Below, in pieces: positions 27,292-35,747 of a stretch of 64,000 bases of DNA. Source of the stretch: an uncultured Verrucomicrobia subdivision 3 bacterium (lineage in GTDB: Bacteria > Verrucomicrobiota > Verrucomicrobiae > Limisphaerales > UBA11358). The notes below the pieces were generated by a model. The model searched no databases. It saw only the letters and a program-made list of their open reading frames with translations, and was not told the DNA's origin. Both the position numbers and the translations under genes were made by a program. The stretch covers positions 1-64,000 of the forward strand of contig CAIXPZ010000076.1 of NCBI GenBank assembly GCA_903921455.1, written 5' to 3'. Each line of letters begins with the position of its first letter. Within the stretch, counting starts at the first letter, position 1.

Positions 27292-28269
27292 ATGCCCTCT
27301 TCCATCTTCAATCCGCCATCCTCGTATATCATCGTCACCGGCGGCGCCGGCTTCATCGGCGCCCATTTGGTGGAGCGCTTGTTGAAGGACGGCAAAAGCG
27401 TCGTGGTCATCGACGATCTGTCCACCGGCAGCCGCGACAATCTCCGCGCCGTGGCGCAGCACAAAAATTTCCGGTTCATCCAGAGCCGGATTTCCGCCTA
27501 CACTGAACTGCCCGGCCTCGCGGCCGAGGCGGAATTCATTTTCCATCTCGCCGCGACCGTGGGCGTGGAACTCGTCGTCAAATCCGCGCTCCACGTCCTC
27601 GAAGCCAGCTTCAATGAAACGCAGATCCTCCTGCGCGCGGCGGCGAAAAACGCCACCCCGCTGCTGCTGACCTCCAGCTCGGAGGTGTATGGCAAGAGCG
27701 CCAAGCCGGCGTTCAGCGAGGACGATGATCTGCTCATCGGGCCGCCCGGCCATTCGCGCTGGAGCTATGCGTGCGCCAAGCTGACCGATGAATTTCTCGC
27801 CCTCGCCTACGCGCGCGAGAAGGGGCTGCCCGTCACCATCGCCCGGCTGTTCAACACCGTCGGGCCGCGCCAGACCGGGCGCTACGGCATGGTGCTGCCG
27901 CGCTTCATCGCGGCGGCCAAGGTAAATGCACCGCTGCAGGTGTTCGGCGACGGCGCGCAGTCGCGCTGCTTTGGCTTCGTGCACGATGTGGTGGAGGCGC
28001 TCGTGCGCTTGCAGCGTTGCGAGCCGGCGCGCGGCGAGATTTTCAACATCGGCGGCACGGAGGAGATTTCCATGCTGGAACTGGCCCGGCTCGTCGTGGC
28101 CACGCTCGGCTCCCCATCCGCCATCGAACTGATCCCCTACGACCAGGCCTACGCGCCGGGCTTTGACGACATGCGCCGGCGCAAGCCGCAGGTGGAAAAA
28201 CTGGAACGCTTCGTGAACTTCAAACCGCAGACGGCCCTGCGCGACATCATCCGCCTGACGGCGGCGTGA
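27292..28269 (+). CDS. NAD-dependent sugar epimerase/dehydratase
   Basis: A 325-aa extended SDR enzyme. The NAD-binding GGAGFIGAHLVERLL is at about residues 18-32, the Asp that binds the adenosine ribose is in VVIDDLSTG, and the catalytic SSSEVYG and YACAKL (YxxxK) follow. NTVGPRQTGRYGMVLPRF is typical of UDP-glucuronate decarboxylases or UDP-glucose 4-epimerases. It likely makes a nucleotide sugar for polysaccharide or LPS. A 10-bp inverted repeat without a T-run follows at 28287-28316 and may end transcription. Confidence 0.88.
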   Translation: MPSSIFNPPSSYIIVTGGAGFIGAHLVERLLKDGKSVVVIDDLSTGSRDNLRAVAQHKNFRFIQSRISAYTELPGLAAEAEFIFHLAATVGVELVVKSALHVLEASFNETQILLRAAAKNATPLLLTSSSEVYGKSAKPAFSEDDDLLIGPPGHSRWSYACAKLTDEFLALAYAREKGLPVTIARLFNTVGPRQTGRYGMVLPRFIAAAKVNAPLQVFGDGAQSRCFGFVHDVVEALVRLQRCEPARGEIFNIGGTEEISMLELARLVVATLGSPSAIELIPYDQAYAPGFDDMRRRKPQVEKLERFVNFKPQTALRDIIRLTAA

Positions 28270-28347
28270 TGGCTGAGTGGCAGCGGGCGTTCACGATGAT
28301 GCTTCCTCGTGAACGCCGCAAAGAGAAACGGTTGGCCTGATTCCCCG

Positions 28348-30333
28348 TTACGCCCCGCCCACCAGCTTGGTGGTGGCGGTCGTGTCGCCGAAATGCGTCT
28401 TCACCTTGGCGACGGTGTTCTCGACGGACAAACCGTATTTGTTCCGCAGTTCGTCCTGCGTGGTGGCGTGCTCGATGAATTGATCCGGCCAGCCGATGCG
28501 CACGACCGGCGTGGTCACGGCTTTCTCGCTCAAGAGTTCCAGTACCGCCGAGCCGTAGCCGCCGATGAGCACATGGTCTTCCAGCGTCACGATCAGATCC
28601 GCCCCGCGCCCGAACTGCTCATGCACTGCCGCGTCAATCGGCTTGGTGAAGCGCGGGTTGATGACGGCGACGTCAAAGCCCTCCGCCGCGAGCTGCGCGG
28701 CGGCCTTCCGGGCGATGGCGTTCATGGGGCCGAGGCCGAAAAGCGCGACCTTGCGCTTGCCGTTATTGGCGAAATTGGCCTGCACCACGGCCTTGCCGAC
28801 CTCGATGAGCTGCGGCTCGTCCTTCACCGGCACGCCTTCCGCCGCGCCGCGCGGATAGCGGATGAACGTGGGATGATTGATGGTCGTGGCCGTGAACATC
28901 ATGTCCGCGAGTTCGTCCTCGTTCGCCGGCGCCATGGCGACGACGTTCGGGAAACAGCGCAGGTAGGAGATGTCGAAAATGCCGTGGTGCGTGGGGCCGT
29001 CGTTAGCGGAAAGGCCGGCGCGGTCCATGCAGAAAATCACCGGCAAATCCTGCAGGCAGACATCGTGATGGATGCAGTCGTAGGCGCGCTGGAGAAAGCT
29101 GGAATAGATCGCCACGATCGGCCGCAGGCCCATCGTCGCCATGCCGGCGGCGAAGATGACGCCGTGTTCCTCGGCGATGCCCACGTCGTAGTAGCGCTCC
29201 GGCATCGCCTTTTCGAGATGCTTCATACCGGTGCCGCTGGGCATCGCGGCGGTGAGACCGACGACGGCTTCGTTTTTCTTCGCGAGCTTGACGCAGGTCT
29301 GGCCCATGATGTCCTGATACATCGGCGGCGTGCCGGGCTTGGTGGCGGGCGTTTCGCCGGTGGCGGCGTTGTAGGGTCCGAGGCCGTGGAATTTTTCCGG
29401 CTGCTTGAGCGCGGCTTCGTAGCCCTTGCCCTTCTGGGTCAAAACGTGGATGACGATCGGATGGTCGCAGGTCTTGGCAAATTCCAGCGTGCTGATGAGC
29501 AGTGGCAGGTCGTGGCCATCAATCGGGCCGAGATACCTCATGCCCATTTCTTCAAACAACACGGGCGAACCGTGGCCGCCGCGGCCGTCGGATTCCACGA
29601 GGCTGGTGGTGCGATTCAAGCCGACGCCCGTGAGTGCGCCCTTGAGGCCGCCCTCGGCGCGGTGCGCGAGTTGGAGCGCGAGGTCACCCTTGGGCAGCCG
29701 CCGCACGAAATTCTCAAAATCCTTCGCCAGCTGGTTGTAGCGCGGGTTGGTGATGAGCTTGTTGAGGTAGCCGGAAATGGCGCCGACGTTCTTGGCGATG
29801 CTCCACTCGTTGTCGTTGAGGATGCCGATGAATTTCTTGGTCGTGTGCGCGACGTTGTTCATCGCCTCGAAGGAGATGCCGTTGGTCAGCGCGGCGTCGC
29901 CGAAAATCGCGACGACGTTCTCATTCGAGCCACGCTTGTCGCGGGCCGCCGCCATGCCCAGCGCGGCGGAGAGCGCCGTGCCGGCGTGCCCGGCGCCGAA
30001 GCTGTCGTGCTCGCTTTCGGTGCGGAGGGCGAAGCCGTTCAGGCCGTCCGTCTGGCGGATGGTGCGGAAGCGGTTCTTGCGGCCGGTCAAAAGCTTGTGG
30101 ACATAGACCTGATGGCTCACGTCCCAGACAAACTTGTCCTTGGGCGTGGTGAACACCTTGTGCAGCGCGATGGACAGTTCGACGACGCCCAAGTTCGGGC
30201 CGAGGTGGCCGCCGCCCTTGGCGAGGCCCTCGATCAGCTCGGTGCGGATTTCGCCGGCGAGTTCCTGCAATTGCGGCACCGTGAGCTTTTTAACATGCTC
30301 CGGTCCGTCCACCATGTCCAAGTATCGACTCAT
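28348..30333 (-). CDS. dxs: 1-deoxy-D-xylulose-5-phosphate synthase
   Basis: A 661-aa thiamine-diphosphate enzyme joining pyruvate and glyceraldehyde-3-phosphate, the first step of the MEP isoprenoid pathway; it supplies precursors for the hopanoid and quinone genes also in this window. Visible are HLGPNLGVVELSIALH, the active-site His region WDVSHQVYVHKLLTGR, the ThDP/Mg motif in FGDAALTNGISFEAMNN, and the pyrimidine-domain AEEHGVIFAAGMA. Two motifs differ slightly from common Dxs sequences (VSHQ for VGHQ, GDAALTNG for GDGALTGG). Confidence 0.94.
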   Translation of the reverse strand: MSRYLDMVDGPEHVKKLTVPQLQELAGEIRTELIEGLAKGGGHLGPNLGVVELSIALHKVFTTPKDKFVWDVSHQVYVHKLLTGRKNRFRTIRQTDGLNGFALRTESEHDSFGAGHAGTALSAALGMAAARDKRGSNENVVAIFGDAALTNGISFEAMNNVAHTTKKFIGILNDNEWSIAKNVGAISGYLNKLITNPRYNQLAKDFENFVRRLPKGDLALQLAHRAEGGLKGALTGVGLNRTTSLVESDGRGGHGSPVLFEEMGMRYLGPIDGHDLPLLISTLEFAKTCDHPIVIHVLTQKGKGYEAALKQPEKFHGLGPYNAATGETPATKPGTPPMYQDIMGQTCVKLAKKNEAVVGLTAAMPSGTGMKHLEKAMPERYYDVGIAEEHGVIFAAGMATMGLRPIVAIYSSFLQRAYDCIHHDVCLQDLPVIFCMDRAGLSANDGPTHHGIFDISYLRCFPNVVAMAPANEDELADMMFTATTINHPTFIRYPRGAAEGVPVKDEPQLIEVGKAVVQANFANNGKRKVALFGLGPMNAIARKAAAQLAAEGFDVAVINPRFTKPIDAAVHEQFGRGADLIVTLEDHVLIGGYGSAVLELLSEKAVTTPVVRIGWPDQFIEHATTQDELRNKYGLSVENTVAKVKTHFGDTTATTKLVGGA

Positions 30334-30353
30334 AAATTCTTAAAAACAGTTAA

Positions 30354-30443
30354 CCACGGACGCACAGGGATAAACCCGGATTAAAAACCTGCCGGCGCGC
30401 GCGCGCGCGCGCCCAATCCGTGTCCATCGGTGTCCATCCGTGG
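30354..30443. repeat. Intergenic palindrome with (GC)9 loop
   Basis: Two 29-nt arms (30354-30382 and 30415-30443) pair at about 22 of 29 positions. The right arm reads as variants of GTGTCCATC. The loop contains nine perfect GC dinucleotides (30395-30412), a sequence prone to Z-DNA and to length change. It lies in the gap between xseB and dxs. Confidence 0.8.
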
Positions 30444-30451
30444 CTGCAAAA

Positions 30452-30715
30452 TCATTCTTCCGCCAGATCCAGCGGTTTCAATTTGAGGTCGCCTGCCGCG
30501 GTCTTTTCCAGCTGCTGGATCTTCACTTCCGCCTCGGCCAGCTTTTCCTGGCACAGCTTCACCAGCCGCGCGCCTTCCTCGTAGCGGGCCAGCAGGGTTT
30601 CCAGCGGCAGATCGTCCGACTCCATGGCGTCCACGATGCCCTCAAGTTTCTTGAGGGCCTCTTCAAACGGCACGCCGCCCTTGGCCGCGTCCCCGGCCTT
30701 GGCTGGTTTTGACAT
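30452..30715 (-). CDS. xseB: Exodeoxyribonuclease VII small subunit
   Basis: An 87-aa protein with the XseB core FEEALKKLEGIVDAMESDDL and LETLLARYEEGARLVKLCQEKL, a helical hairpin. It binds XseA to form the exonuclease that degrades single-stranded DNA to oligonucleotides. It follows xseA by 52 nt and is followed by dxs; an xseA-xseB-dxs order is common in bacteria. Its start, MSKPAK, is identical to the start of XseA. Confidence 0.93.
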   Translation of the reverse strand: MSKPAKAGDAAKGGVPFEEALKKLEGIVDAMESDDLPLETLLARYEEGARLVKLCQEKLAEAEVKIQQLEKTAAGDLKLKPLDLAEE

Positions 30716-30767
30716 GGGGAAAACATAGGGAAAAACCCTATCCGCGTCCAGCGCGGAGAAAAACGAT

Positions 30768-32120
30768 TCACTCCCCCACGTGACTGAAAAATTCGCCCTT
30801 GGCCAGCCGGGTTTTCAGTTTCCGGCCGGGGCGGGCCTCGGCCGCATCCCGCAGGACTTCGCCCGTGACCGCGTCCCGCGTGAGGGAATAACCCCGCGCC
30901 AGCACCTGTTCCGGCCCGAGCGCGTGCAGGCGCTTCTCGAATTGGCGCAGGGTTTCCCGCCGCGCCTTCACGGCCAGGGACGGCCGGGCCCGCAGAAACC
31001 GGGCCGCCAGATTGTCGAGGACGATCCCCCGCGCCCGCGCGGCGGTCTTCAAGCCGCGCAAGAGTCCCGCCTGCAAATCGTCCAATCGCTGGAAGGAGTC
31101 ATCCAGTTTCCGGCGCGGATGCAGGCGCGCCAGCCGCCCGTGCAACTGGGCACACCGGTCCGCGGCCGCGGCCAGTCCGCGCCGGGCGGCGCGCGGCAGC
31201 CGGAGCGCGGCGTCGCCGATGAATTCGCGGCTGGCATAGGCGCCTTCCGTGATGATCTCCGCCGCGGCGCTGGGGGTAGCCGCCCGGAAATCGGCGACAA
31301 AATCCGCGATGGTGAAGTCGATCTCGTGCCCGACGGCGGACACGACGGGAACGGCGGATTCAAAGATCGCCCGCGCCACGGCCGCCTCGTTGAACGCCCA
31401 CAAGTCTTCCAGCGAACCGCCGCCGCGCGTGACCAGGATCAAATCGAGCTTCGTTGCCTCGTTGCCTCGTTGCACGGGATCCGGTCCAACGCTGTAACGA
31501 TTCAACAATTGAACGGCCTCCGCGATTTCCCGCGCCGCGCCGTCGCCCTGCACGCGGCACGGGGCGAGGATGATGTCCAGACCCGGCTGCCGCCGCTGGA
31601 TGACGTGGAGCACGTCGCGGATGGCCGCGCCCGTGGGCGAGGTGACCAGGCCGAGGCGCTGCGGATAGGCGGGCAGCGGCCGCTTGCGCTCCGGCGCGAA
31701 CAAGCCTTCGGCGGCGAGCTGCTGCTTGAGCTTTTCAAACGCCACCTGCAGCGCGCCGACGCCCTGCAATTCCACGGCGCGGACGATGAGCTGGTATTGG
31801 CCTCGCGCCTCGTAAACGGTCACGCTGCCCTGCAACAAAACCTTTTGTCCGTCGGCGAGTAAGTTGCGCTGGGCCGCCGCCGTGCCGCGGAACAGCACGC
31901 AGCTCAACTGCGCGGCGACATCCTTGAGCGTGAAATAAACGTGGCCGGAACTTTGCGCCCGCAGGTTGGTGATCTCGCCGCCGACCCAGACGGTGCCGAC
32001 CTGCTTTTCGAGCAGCCGCTTGATGTCCGTCGTGAGTTCCCCGACGGAGAGGACTTTGCGCACCGGGGCGGCGGCGAACAGTTCGCCGAAGTCCCATTGC
32101 GATTTGGCGGGTTTGCTCAT
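30768..32120 (-). CDS. xseA: Exodeoxyribonuclease VII large subunit
   Basis: A 450-aa catalytic subunit. The N-terminal OB-fold is seen in SVGELTTDIKRLLEKQ, VWVGGEITNLRAQSSGHVYF and LKDVAAQLSCVLF. The catalytic domain shows GLVTSPTGAAIRDVLHVI, LVTRGGGSLEDLWAFNEA and VSAVGHEIDFTIADFVAD. A coiled-coil region and the C-terminal GYSLTRDAVTGEVL follow. ATG 32120 is preferred over the longer frame because family similarity begins there. Confidence 0.95.
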   Translation of the reverse strand: MSKPAKSQWDFGELFAAAPVRKVLSVGELTTDIKRLLEKQVGTVWVGGEITNLRAQSSGHVYFTLKDVAAQLSCVLFRGTAAAQRNLLADGQKVLLQGSVTVYEARGQYQLIVRAVELQGVGALQVAFEKLKQQLAAEGLFAPERKRPLPAYPQRLGLVTSPTGAAIRDVLHVIQRRQPGLDIILAPCRVQGDGAAREIAEAVQLLNRYSVGPDPVQRGNEATKLDLILVTRGGGSLEDLWAFNEAAVARAIFESAVPVVSAVGHEIDFTIADFVADFRAATPSAAAEIITEGAYASREFIGDAALRLPRAARRGLAAAADRCAQLHGRLARLHPRRKLDDSFQRLDDLQAGLLRGLKTAARARGIVLDNLAARFLRARPSLAVKARRETLRQFEKRLHALGPEQVLARGYSLTRDAVTGEVLRDAAEARPGRKLKTRLAKGEFFSHVGE

Positions 32121-32237
32121 GCGCGAAAAGTTAACCACGGCGGACCCCGGCGAAGCAAGGCGCGAAGCCGCCGGATTGCCGCCGACGACACCGCTGAAAT
32201 AAAACCCTGCCGGTGCGCCGCCAACGCGGGGAATGAA

Positions 32238-32891
32238 TCAGGGAATGGCGAAATGATTGGTGGCGAGGCCGGTCCGTTGGCGTTCGCCGGCCAATTCGGA
32301 ATTGCTGATCGAATGAACACTGCCATCGGCGAGCGCAATATTGCCGCCCAGGCCATGACGTTTTCCATCCCAGGCAACCGGTGAATTGGAGGTCAGTTCC
32401 AGCAAACCGGATTTTACCGGCATGCCACTCATTTCGAAATTGGCGTCGCCGGATAGGATGGTTTGCGGTTTCTCTTCCGTGGCATCCAAGCCAACCAAGT
32501 AGCTGATGTGGCCAATCATCTGCGCGGAAAAATTCGTGGCCGCCGGTATATGGGTTTTATCTTCGGGACATAACAAAATCAATGGCGTAGAAAGTTCGTT
32601 GCTAATCACTAGACAATTGCGCCAAGCATTATCTCCAATGGTCAATTCCTTAGTGCCTCCAATGGTCACGAAAACTTCAAAGGGATATTTATCGCCATGG
32701 TCGAGCGCCCATATTCGGTAGGCGAGGCCGACTTGTTTAAGATTATTGATGCAGTTGATGCGGTTATTTTTGCGAATACGTGGGTGGGTTGGGATAAACA
32801 TTATCACCAACACCGCCACCACCGCGATGATTACCAACACTTCTACTAGCGTCAGCGCGGCATGATTGCTTGGGCCCGGGCGAACTTTCAT
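32238..32891 (-). CDS. Pseudopilin-like secreted protein
   Basis: A 217-aa protein with a type IV pilin-like N-terminus: ALTLVEVLVIIAVVAVLVIMF, with the cleavage region lacking the usual Gly-Phe pair (Ala-Leu instead). Then NNLKQVGLAYRIWALDHGDKYP, typical of Verrucomicrobia and Planctomycetes pseudopilins. The C-terminal RHGLGGNIALADGSVHSIS fits the H-x9-DG motif. It is probably exported and anchored by its N-terminal helix. Role unknown; these families are strongly multicopy. The 57-kb gene in this window is another member. Confidence 0.78.
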   Translation of the reverse strand: MKVRPGPSNHAALTLVEVLVIIAVVAVLVIMFIPTHPRIRKNNRINCINNLKQVGLAYRIWALDHGDKYPFEVFVTIGGTKELTIGDNAWRNCLVISNELSTPLILLCPEDKTHIPAATNFSAQMIGHISYLVGLDATEEKPQTILSGDANFEMSGMPVKSGLLELTSNSPVAWDGKRHGLGGNIALADGSVHSISNSELAGERQRTGLATNHFAIP

Positions 32892-32937
32892 ATTCCGACA
32901 GTGCGCCGGTCCCATCTTTTTGTCCAGCCAAAGCCGC

Positions 32938-33552
32938 CTAAGTGCTCATGTGGCTGGTCACATCGGTCCAATCGCTGTAACCGGTGCTCCCGCCCAAGGC
33001 GCGCAGGCGGATCCAATACGTCGTCCCCGGCGTGAGGTTTTTCAGGATCATCCGCCGCGTGTTCTGGAACAACTGCCACGGCCGCCAGTTTTCATCACCC
33101 GTGTGGATCCATACCTCATACATGCGCGCGTTTTTGATGGGCTTCACCTTGAGGCCGAGCTGCGTGCTGGCCACGTTGGTAGTCCGCAGCAGAACCGGCT
33201 TGGGCAGTTGCGTGGGGGTGGTGTTCCGCGAGGCCACGTCGAAGCCTGAAGTATAGATTTTGCTGATATCCCCCTTGGCGGTGAACTGCACATACGCCGC
33301 CAGCTCACGCAGGAGCCGGATCACCACTTGGCGCTGCTTCGCCCGGGCGGCAATCAGCGCCCGCCCGCGATCCTTCGCTGCAATGATGGCATCAACATAC
33401 GTCGTGCGCGCACTGTCCAGATCGGCCAAAGGAACCGGCGGTGACGGGAAATGACTGTTCCCCAAGAGGCGGTCATGTATGCGCAAGATGGTCGAAGCCA
33501 GTTGGGATTCTGACTCACGTCGAAATGAAAGTGAAACACGTATGGCTGCCAT
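32938..33552 (-). CDS. Helical-domain plus fibronectin type III protein (copy A, downstream of tract 2)
   Basis: A 204-aa protein. The first half (about residues 1-105) is a helical domain with FPSPPVPLADLDSARTTYVDAI, VIRLLRELAAYVQFTAKGD, and ISKIYTSGFDVASR. The second half is an FN3 domain with VWIHTGDENWRPWQ and LTPGTTYWIRLRALGGSTGYSDW. The gene at 55861-56475 encodes a paralogue of exactly the same length and order. I set the start at ATG 33552, which follows AAAGGA. The gene lies 88 bp downstream of a 420-bp 21-nt-periodic tract. No signal peptide is evident. Function unknown. Confidence 0.75.
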   Translation of the reverse strand: MAAIRVSLSFRRESESQLASTILRIHDRLLGNSHFPSPPVPLADLDSARTTYVDAIIAAKDRGRALIAARAKQRQVVIRLLRELAAYVQFTAKGDISKIYTSGFDVASRNTTPTQLPKPVLLRTTNVASTQLGLKVKPIKNARMYEVWIHTGDENWRPWQLFQNTRRMILKNLTPGTTYWIRLRALGGSTGYSDWTDVTSHMST

Positions 33553-33625
33553 AAGGTGATGTCCTTTCCTGAACCCACGGCTTGGCTGCCTCCAGGAAGC
33601 ATCCTCAAGCCGAGGTGAAACGACC

Positions 33626-33757
33626 TTACGCCTGTCTTTGCTGAGCGACAAGCACGTTTTTCTGAGCGGCAAGACTGGCTTGACAGCAGGCAATTTTGCC
33701 TTGCTGAACGGCAACTTCAGCTTGCTTGGCGGAAATGCTAACTTGCTTGGCGGCCAT
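33626..33757 (-). CDS. Small heptad-repeat peptide encoded by repeat tract 2
   Basis: A 43-aa ORF with a strong ribosome site (GGAGGT, 8 nt before the ATG). It consists of six heptads, beginning AAKQVSI, SAKQAEV, AVQQGKI: Ala at position 1, Gln at 4, an aliphatic residue at 7. The pattern predicts a short coiled-coil helix. The underlying DNA is part of the 21-nt tract, and upstream of its ATG the same frame continues in heptads through two stop codons, so the ORF could also be a by-product of the tract. It lies directly upstream of the FN3 gene in the same orientation. Confidence 0.5.
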   Translation of the reverse strand: MAAKQVSISAKQAEVAVQQGKIACCQASLAAQKNVLVAQQRQA

Positions 33758-34060
33758 ATAATTTTACCTCCAAGCAATGATTCTTTGCCGTTAGGCTAGA
33801 CTGTCTTGCCGCTTAGCTAGTCTGGTTTGCTCCAAAGCAATTGTGTCTTGCCGCTCAGCAAAGTGGCGCACAAGCCTGCTTGGGGAAGGCAGAAGCATCG
33901 TTCCCTGACGGAAAAGCATGCTTAAGTCACGAAAACAAGCCATTCCCAGTCGCCTAGGCATGGTTCCCGAAGCAAAACACGTCATTCTCGATTGCCTGGG
34001 CATGGTGCACGAACGGAAGCAAGTCATTCCCTGACAGAACCACATCAATGCGCATCGTTC
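33641..34060. repeat. 21-bp degenerate tandem repeat tract 2 (20 units)
   Basis: Twenty consecutive 21-nt units with no slip in spacing. The proximal half follows ctgagcggcaa-N6-cttg, for example ctgaacggcaacttcagcttg. The distal half alternates units like aggcatggttcccgaagcaaa and acacgtcattctcgattgcct. Individual units differ a lot, so the period is stronger than the sequence identity. This fills nearly all of the 436-nt gap between the 43-aa ORF start and the VOC gene. Confidence 0.92.
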
Positions 34061-34193
34061 TCATGCCTCGGCCAGAAGCGGAGACTTGGTTGACGCGGAC
34101 ACAGGCATGATTTCCTCCCGCCCACACATTGATGCCCAGCCGGGAAATTTCGGCGCGACACGTTGGGGGAAAGGCGCTAGGCTCGGACACATC

Positions 34194-34583
34194 ATGCGCC
34201 TCCGTCGCTTTCATCATGTCGCCATCATCGCCGCCGATTACGAACGCGCCAAGGCGTTTTACACGCAGATCCTCGGCTTGCGCATCGTCGCCGAGACGTA
34301 TCGCGCGGCGCGGCGTTCGCACAAGCTGGACCTAGCCATGCCGGACGGCAGCCAGATCGAGCTGTTCTCCTTTCCCGGCGCGCCGGCGCGGCCGTCCCGT
34401 CCGGAAGCCTGCGGGTTGCGGCATCTGTGTTTCGCCGTCGATGACCTCGCGGCGTGCATCGCCGAGTTGGAGGCCAAGGGCGTGGCGGTGGAGCCCGTGC
34501 GGGTGGATGAACTGACGGGCAAACGCTTCACCTTCTTCGCCGACCCCGACGGTCTGCCGCTGGAACTGTATGAAGCGGCGTAG
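34194..34583 (+). CDS. VOC-family (glyoxalase-like) protein
   Basis: A 129-aa protein of the vicinal oxygen chelate fold. Four likely metal ligands are visible: His in RFHHVAIIAADY, Glu in SQIELFSFPG, His in CGLRHLCFAVDD, and Glu in GLPLELYEA. LDLAMPDGSQIELF and the LEAKGVAVEPVRVDELTGKRFTFFADPDG region resemble the YaeR/GloA2 subgroup. The start at ATG 34194 begins exactly at the fold. Substrate unknown. Confidence 0.88.
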   Translation: MRLRRFHHVAIIAADYERAKAFYTQILGLRIVAETYRAARRSHKLDLAMPDGSQIELFSFPGAPARPSRPEACGLRHLCFAVDDLAACIAELEAKGVAVEPVRVDELTGKRFTFFADPDGLPLELYEAA

Positions 34584-34628
34584 GGCAATGGCGGTGACAC
34601 GCTTTTGGAAACTCGTTAAGCTCATCCA

Positions 34629-35093
34629 ATGAAGACGCCATTCGTATTTATTTCATCGATGCTTCTTTTGTTCGGACCAAACACTTTTGCTGCGGAGGAT
34701 TTGAATATTCCACTCTTGCAGCACGAAGCCTGGTTAAGGACTAACGTATGGATTGTTCCGGCTAGCCGCTTGGAAACCATGCCGACTTGGAAATCTGAAG
34801 CAGCAGAGCCGCCCTTGTCAGTAGGTAGGGCTGCCGCTTTAGCCAAGGACTGGGTGGTATCAAAAGGCGCGGCAACCAACGCTTTTGTTGAGCACATTGA
34901 AATTCGTTTTTTGAACAACGAAAACTCCAAATCCAAATACTTTGGCACCGCTTTTTATGTTATCCATTTTGGCAACGTTGGAAATTATGGCCATCACATG
35001 ACTGGTGTTGTGTTAATGGATGGAAGCATCGCAGAAATGAATCATCTCGGAACCCCATCGAGCAAGAAGCGATACATTGATTATCTAGATTAA
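34629..35093 (+). CDS. Secreted hypothetical protein
   Basis: A 154-aa protein with a signal peptide (FVFISSMLLLFGPNTFAA). The mature part is mixed alpha/beta with no motif I know; the end GVVLMDGSIAEMNHLGTP could be a hairpin. The gene is more AT-rich than its neighbours, which may reflect recent acquisition. Its stop codon is immediately followed by the rnhB start. Confidence 0.55.
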   Translation: MKTPFVFISSMLLLFGPNTFAAEDLNIPLLQHEAWLRTNVWIVPASRLETMPTWKSEAAEPPLSVGRAAALAKDWVVSKGAATNAFVEHIEIRFLNNENSKSKYFGTAFYVIHFGNVGNYGHHMTGVVLMDGSIAEMNHLGTPSSKKRYIDYLD

Positions 35094-35747
35094 ATGTCCG
35101 CCAAGTTCATCAACTCGTTTGAATTTGAATTACCCCTGTGGCAGGCCGGCCTCCGACGTGTGGCGGGCGTGGACGAGGCGGGCCGGGGTCCGCTCGCCGG
35201 GCCGGTGGTGGCCGCCGCCGCCATTCTGCCGCCGCACTGGGCGGAAACGGGTTTGCCCGCCGCGCTCGCCGGCCTGAACGATTCCAAACAGCTCACCGAG
35301 GCCAAGCGCGAACAGTATTTTGCCTTCCTCACGCAGTGCGCCGGGATCGAATGCGCCATCGCCGAGGTGGCGGCCGGGGTGATTGACGCCATCAACATCC
35401 TCCAGGCCACGCATCGCGCCATGAACGACGCGCTGGGGCGGCTCTCGCCCCTGCCGCCGCACGCGCTCGTGGACGGGCGCCCGGTCAAGTCCTTGCGCGT
35501 GCCGCAGACCGCCATCGTCAAGGGCGACGCGCGGAGCTATTCCATCGCCGCCGCCAGTGTGCTGGCCAAGGTCAGCCGGGATCGGCTCATGCTGCAATAT
35601 CACGCGCAGTGGCCGCAGTATGGCTTTGCCGAGCACAAAGGCTACGGCACAGCGAAACATCTGGCGGCCATTGCCCGACACGGGCCCTGCCCCATCCACC
35701 GGCTGACCTTCGCGCCGCTGAAGGCCGAAGCGCCGAAGCTCTTTTAG
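35094..35747 (+). CDS. rnhB: Ribonuclease HII
   Basis: A 217-aa enzyme that removes ribonucleotides from DNA-RNA hybrids. Visible are the catalytic DEAGRGPLAGPVVAAA (Asp-Glu), LNDSKQLTEAKRE, the catalytic Asp of ALVDGRPV, and the family signature KGDARSYSIAAASVLAKVSRD. Ends in TAG, showing that amber works as a stop here. It begins directly after the upstream stop. Confidence 0.95.
   Translation: MSAKFINSFEFELPLWQAGLRRVAGVDEAGRGPLAGPVVAAAAILPPHWAETGLPAALAGLNDSKQLTEAKREQYFAFLTQCAGIECAIAEVAAGVIDAINILQATHRAMNDALGRLSPLPPHALVDGRPVKSLRVPQTAIVKGDARSYSIAAASVLAKVSRDRLMLQYHAQWPQYGFAEHKGYGTAKHLAAIARHGPCPIHRLTFAPLKAEAPKLF

Noticed and set aside
28287..28316. Terminator after the epimerase gene
   Set aside because: A 10-bp inverted repeat exists but there is no T-run on either side; recorded only as a possible hairpin.
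28309..30384. Long plus-strand open frame (691 aa)
   Set aside because: Antisense to dxs; low-complexity Arg/Gly/Val composition typical of shadow frames.
33954..34322. 122-aa minus-strand frame across tract 2 and the VOC gene
   Set aside because: Half is antisense to VOC and half is repeat tract; no ribosome site.
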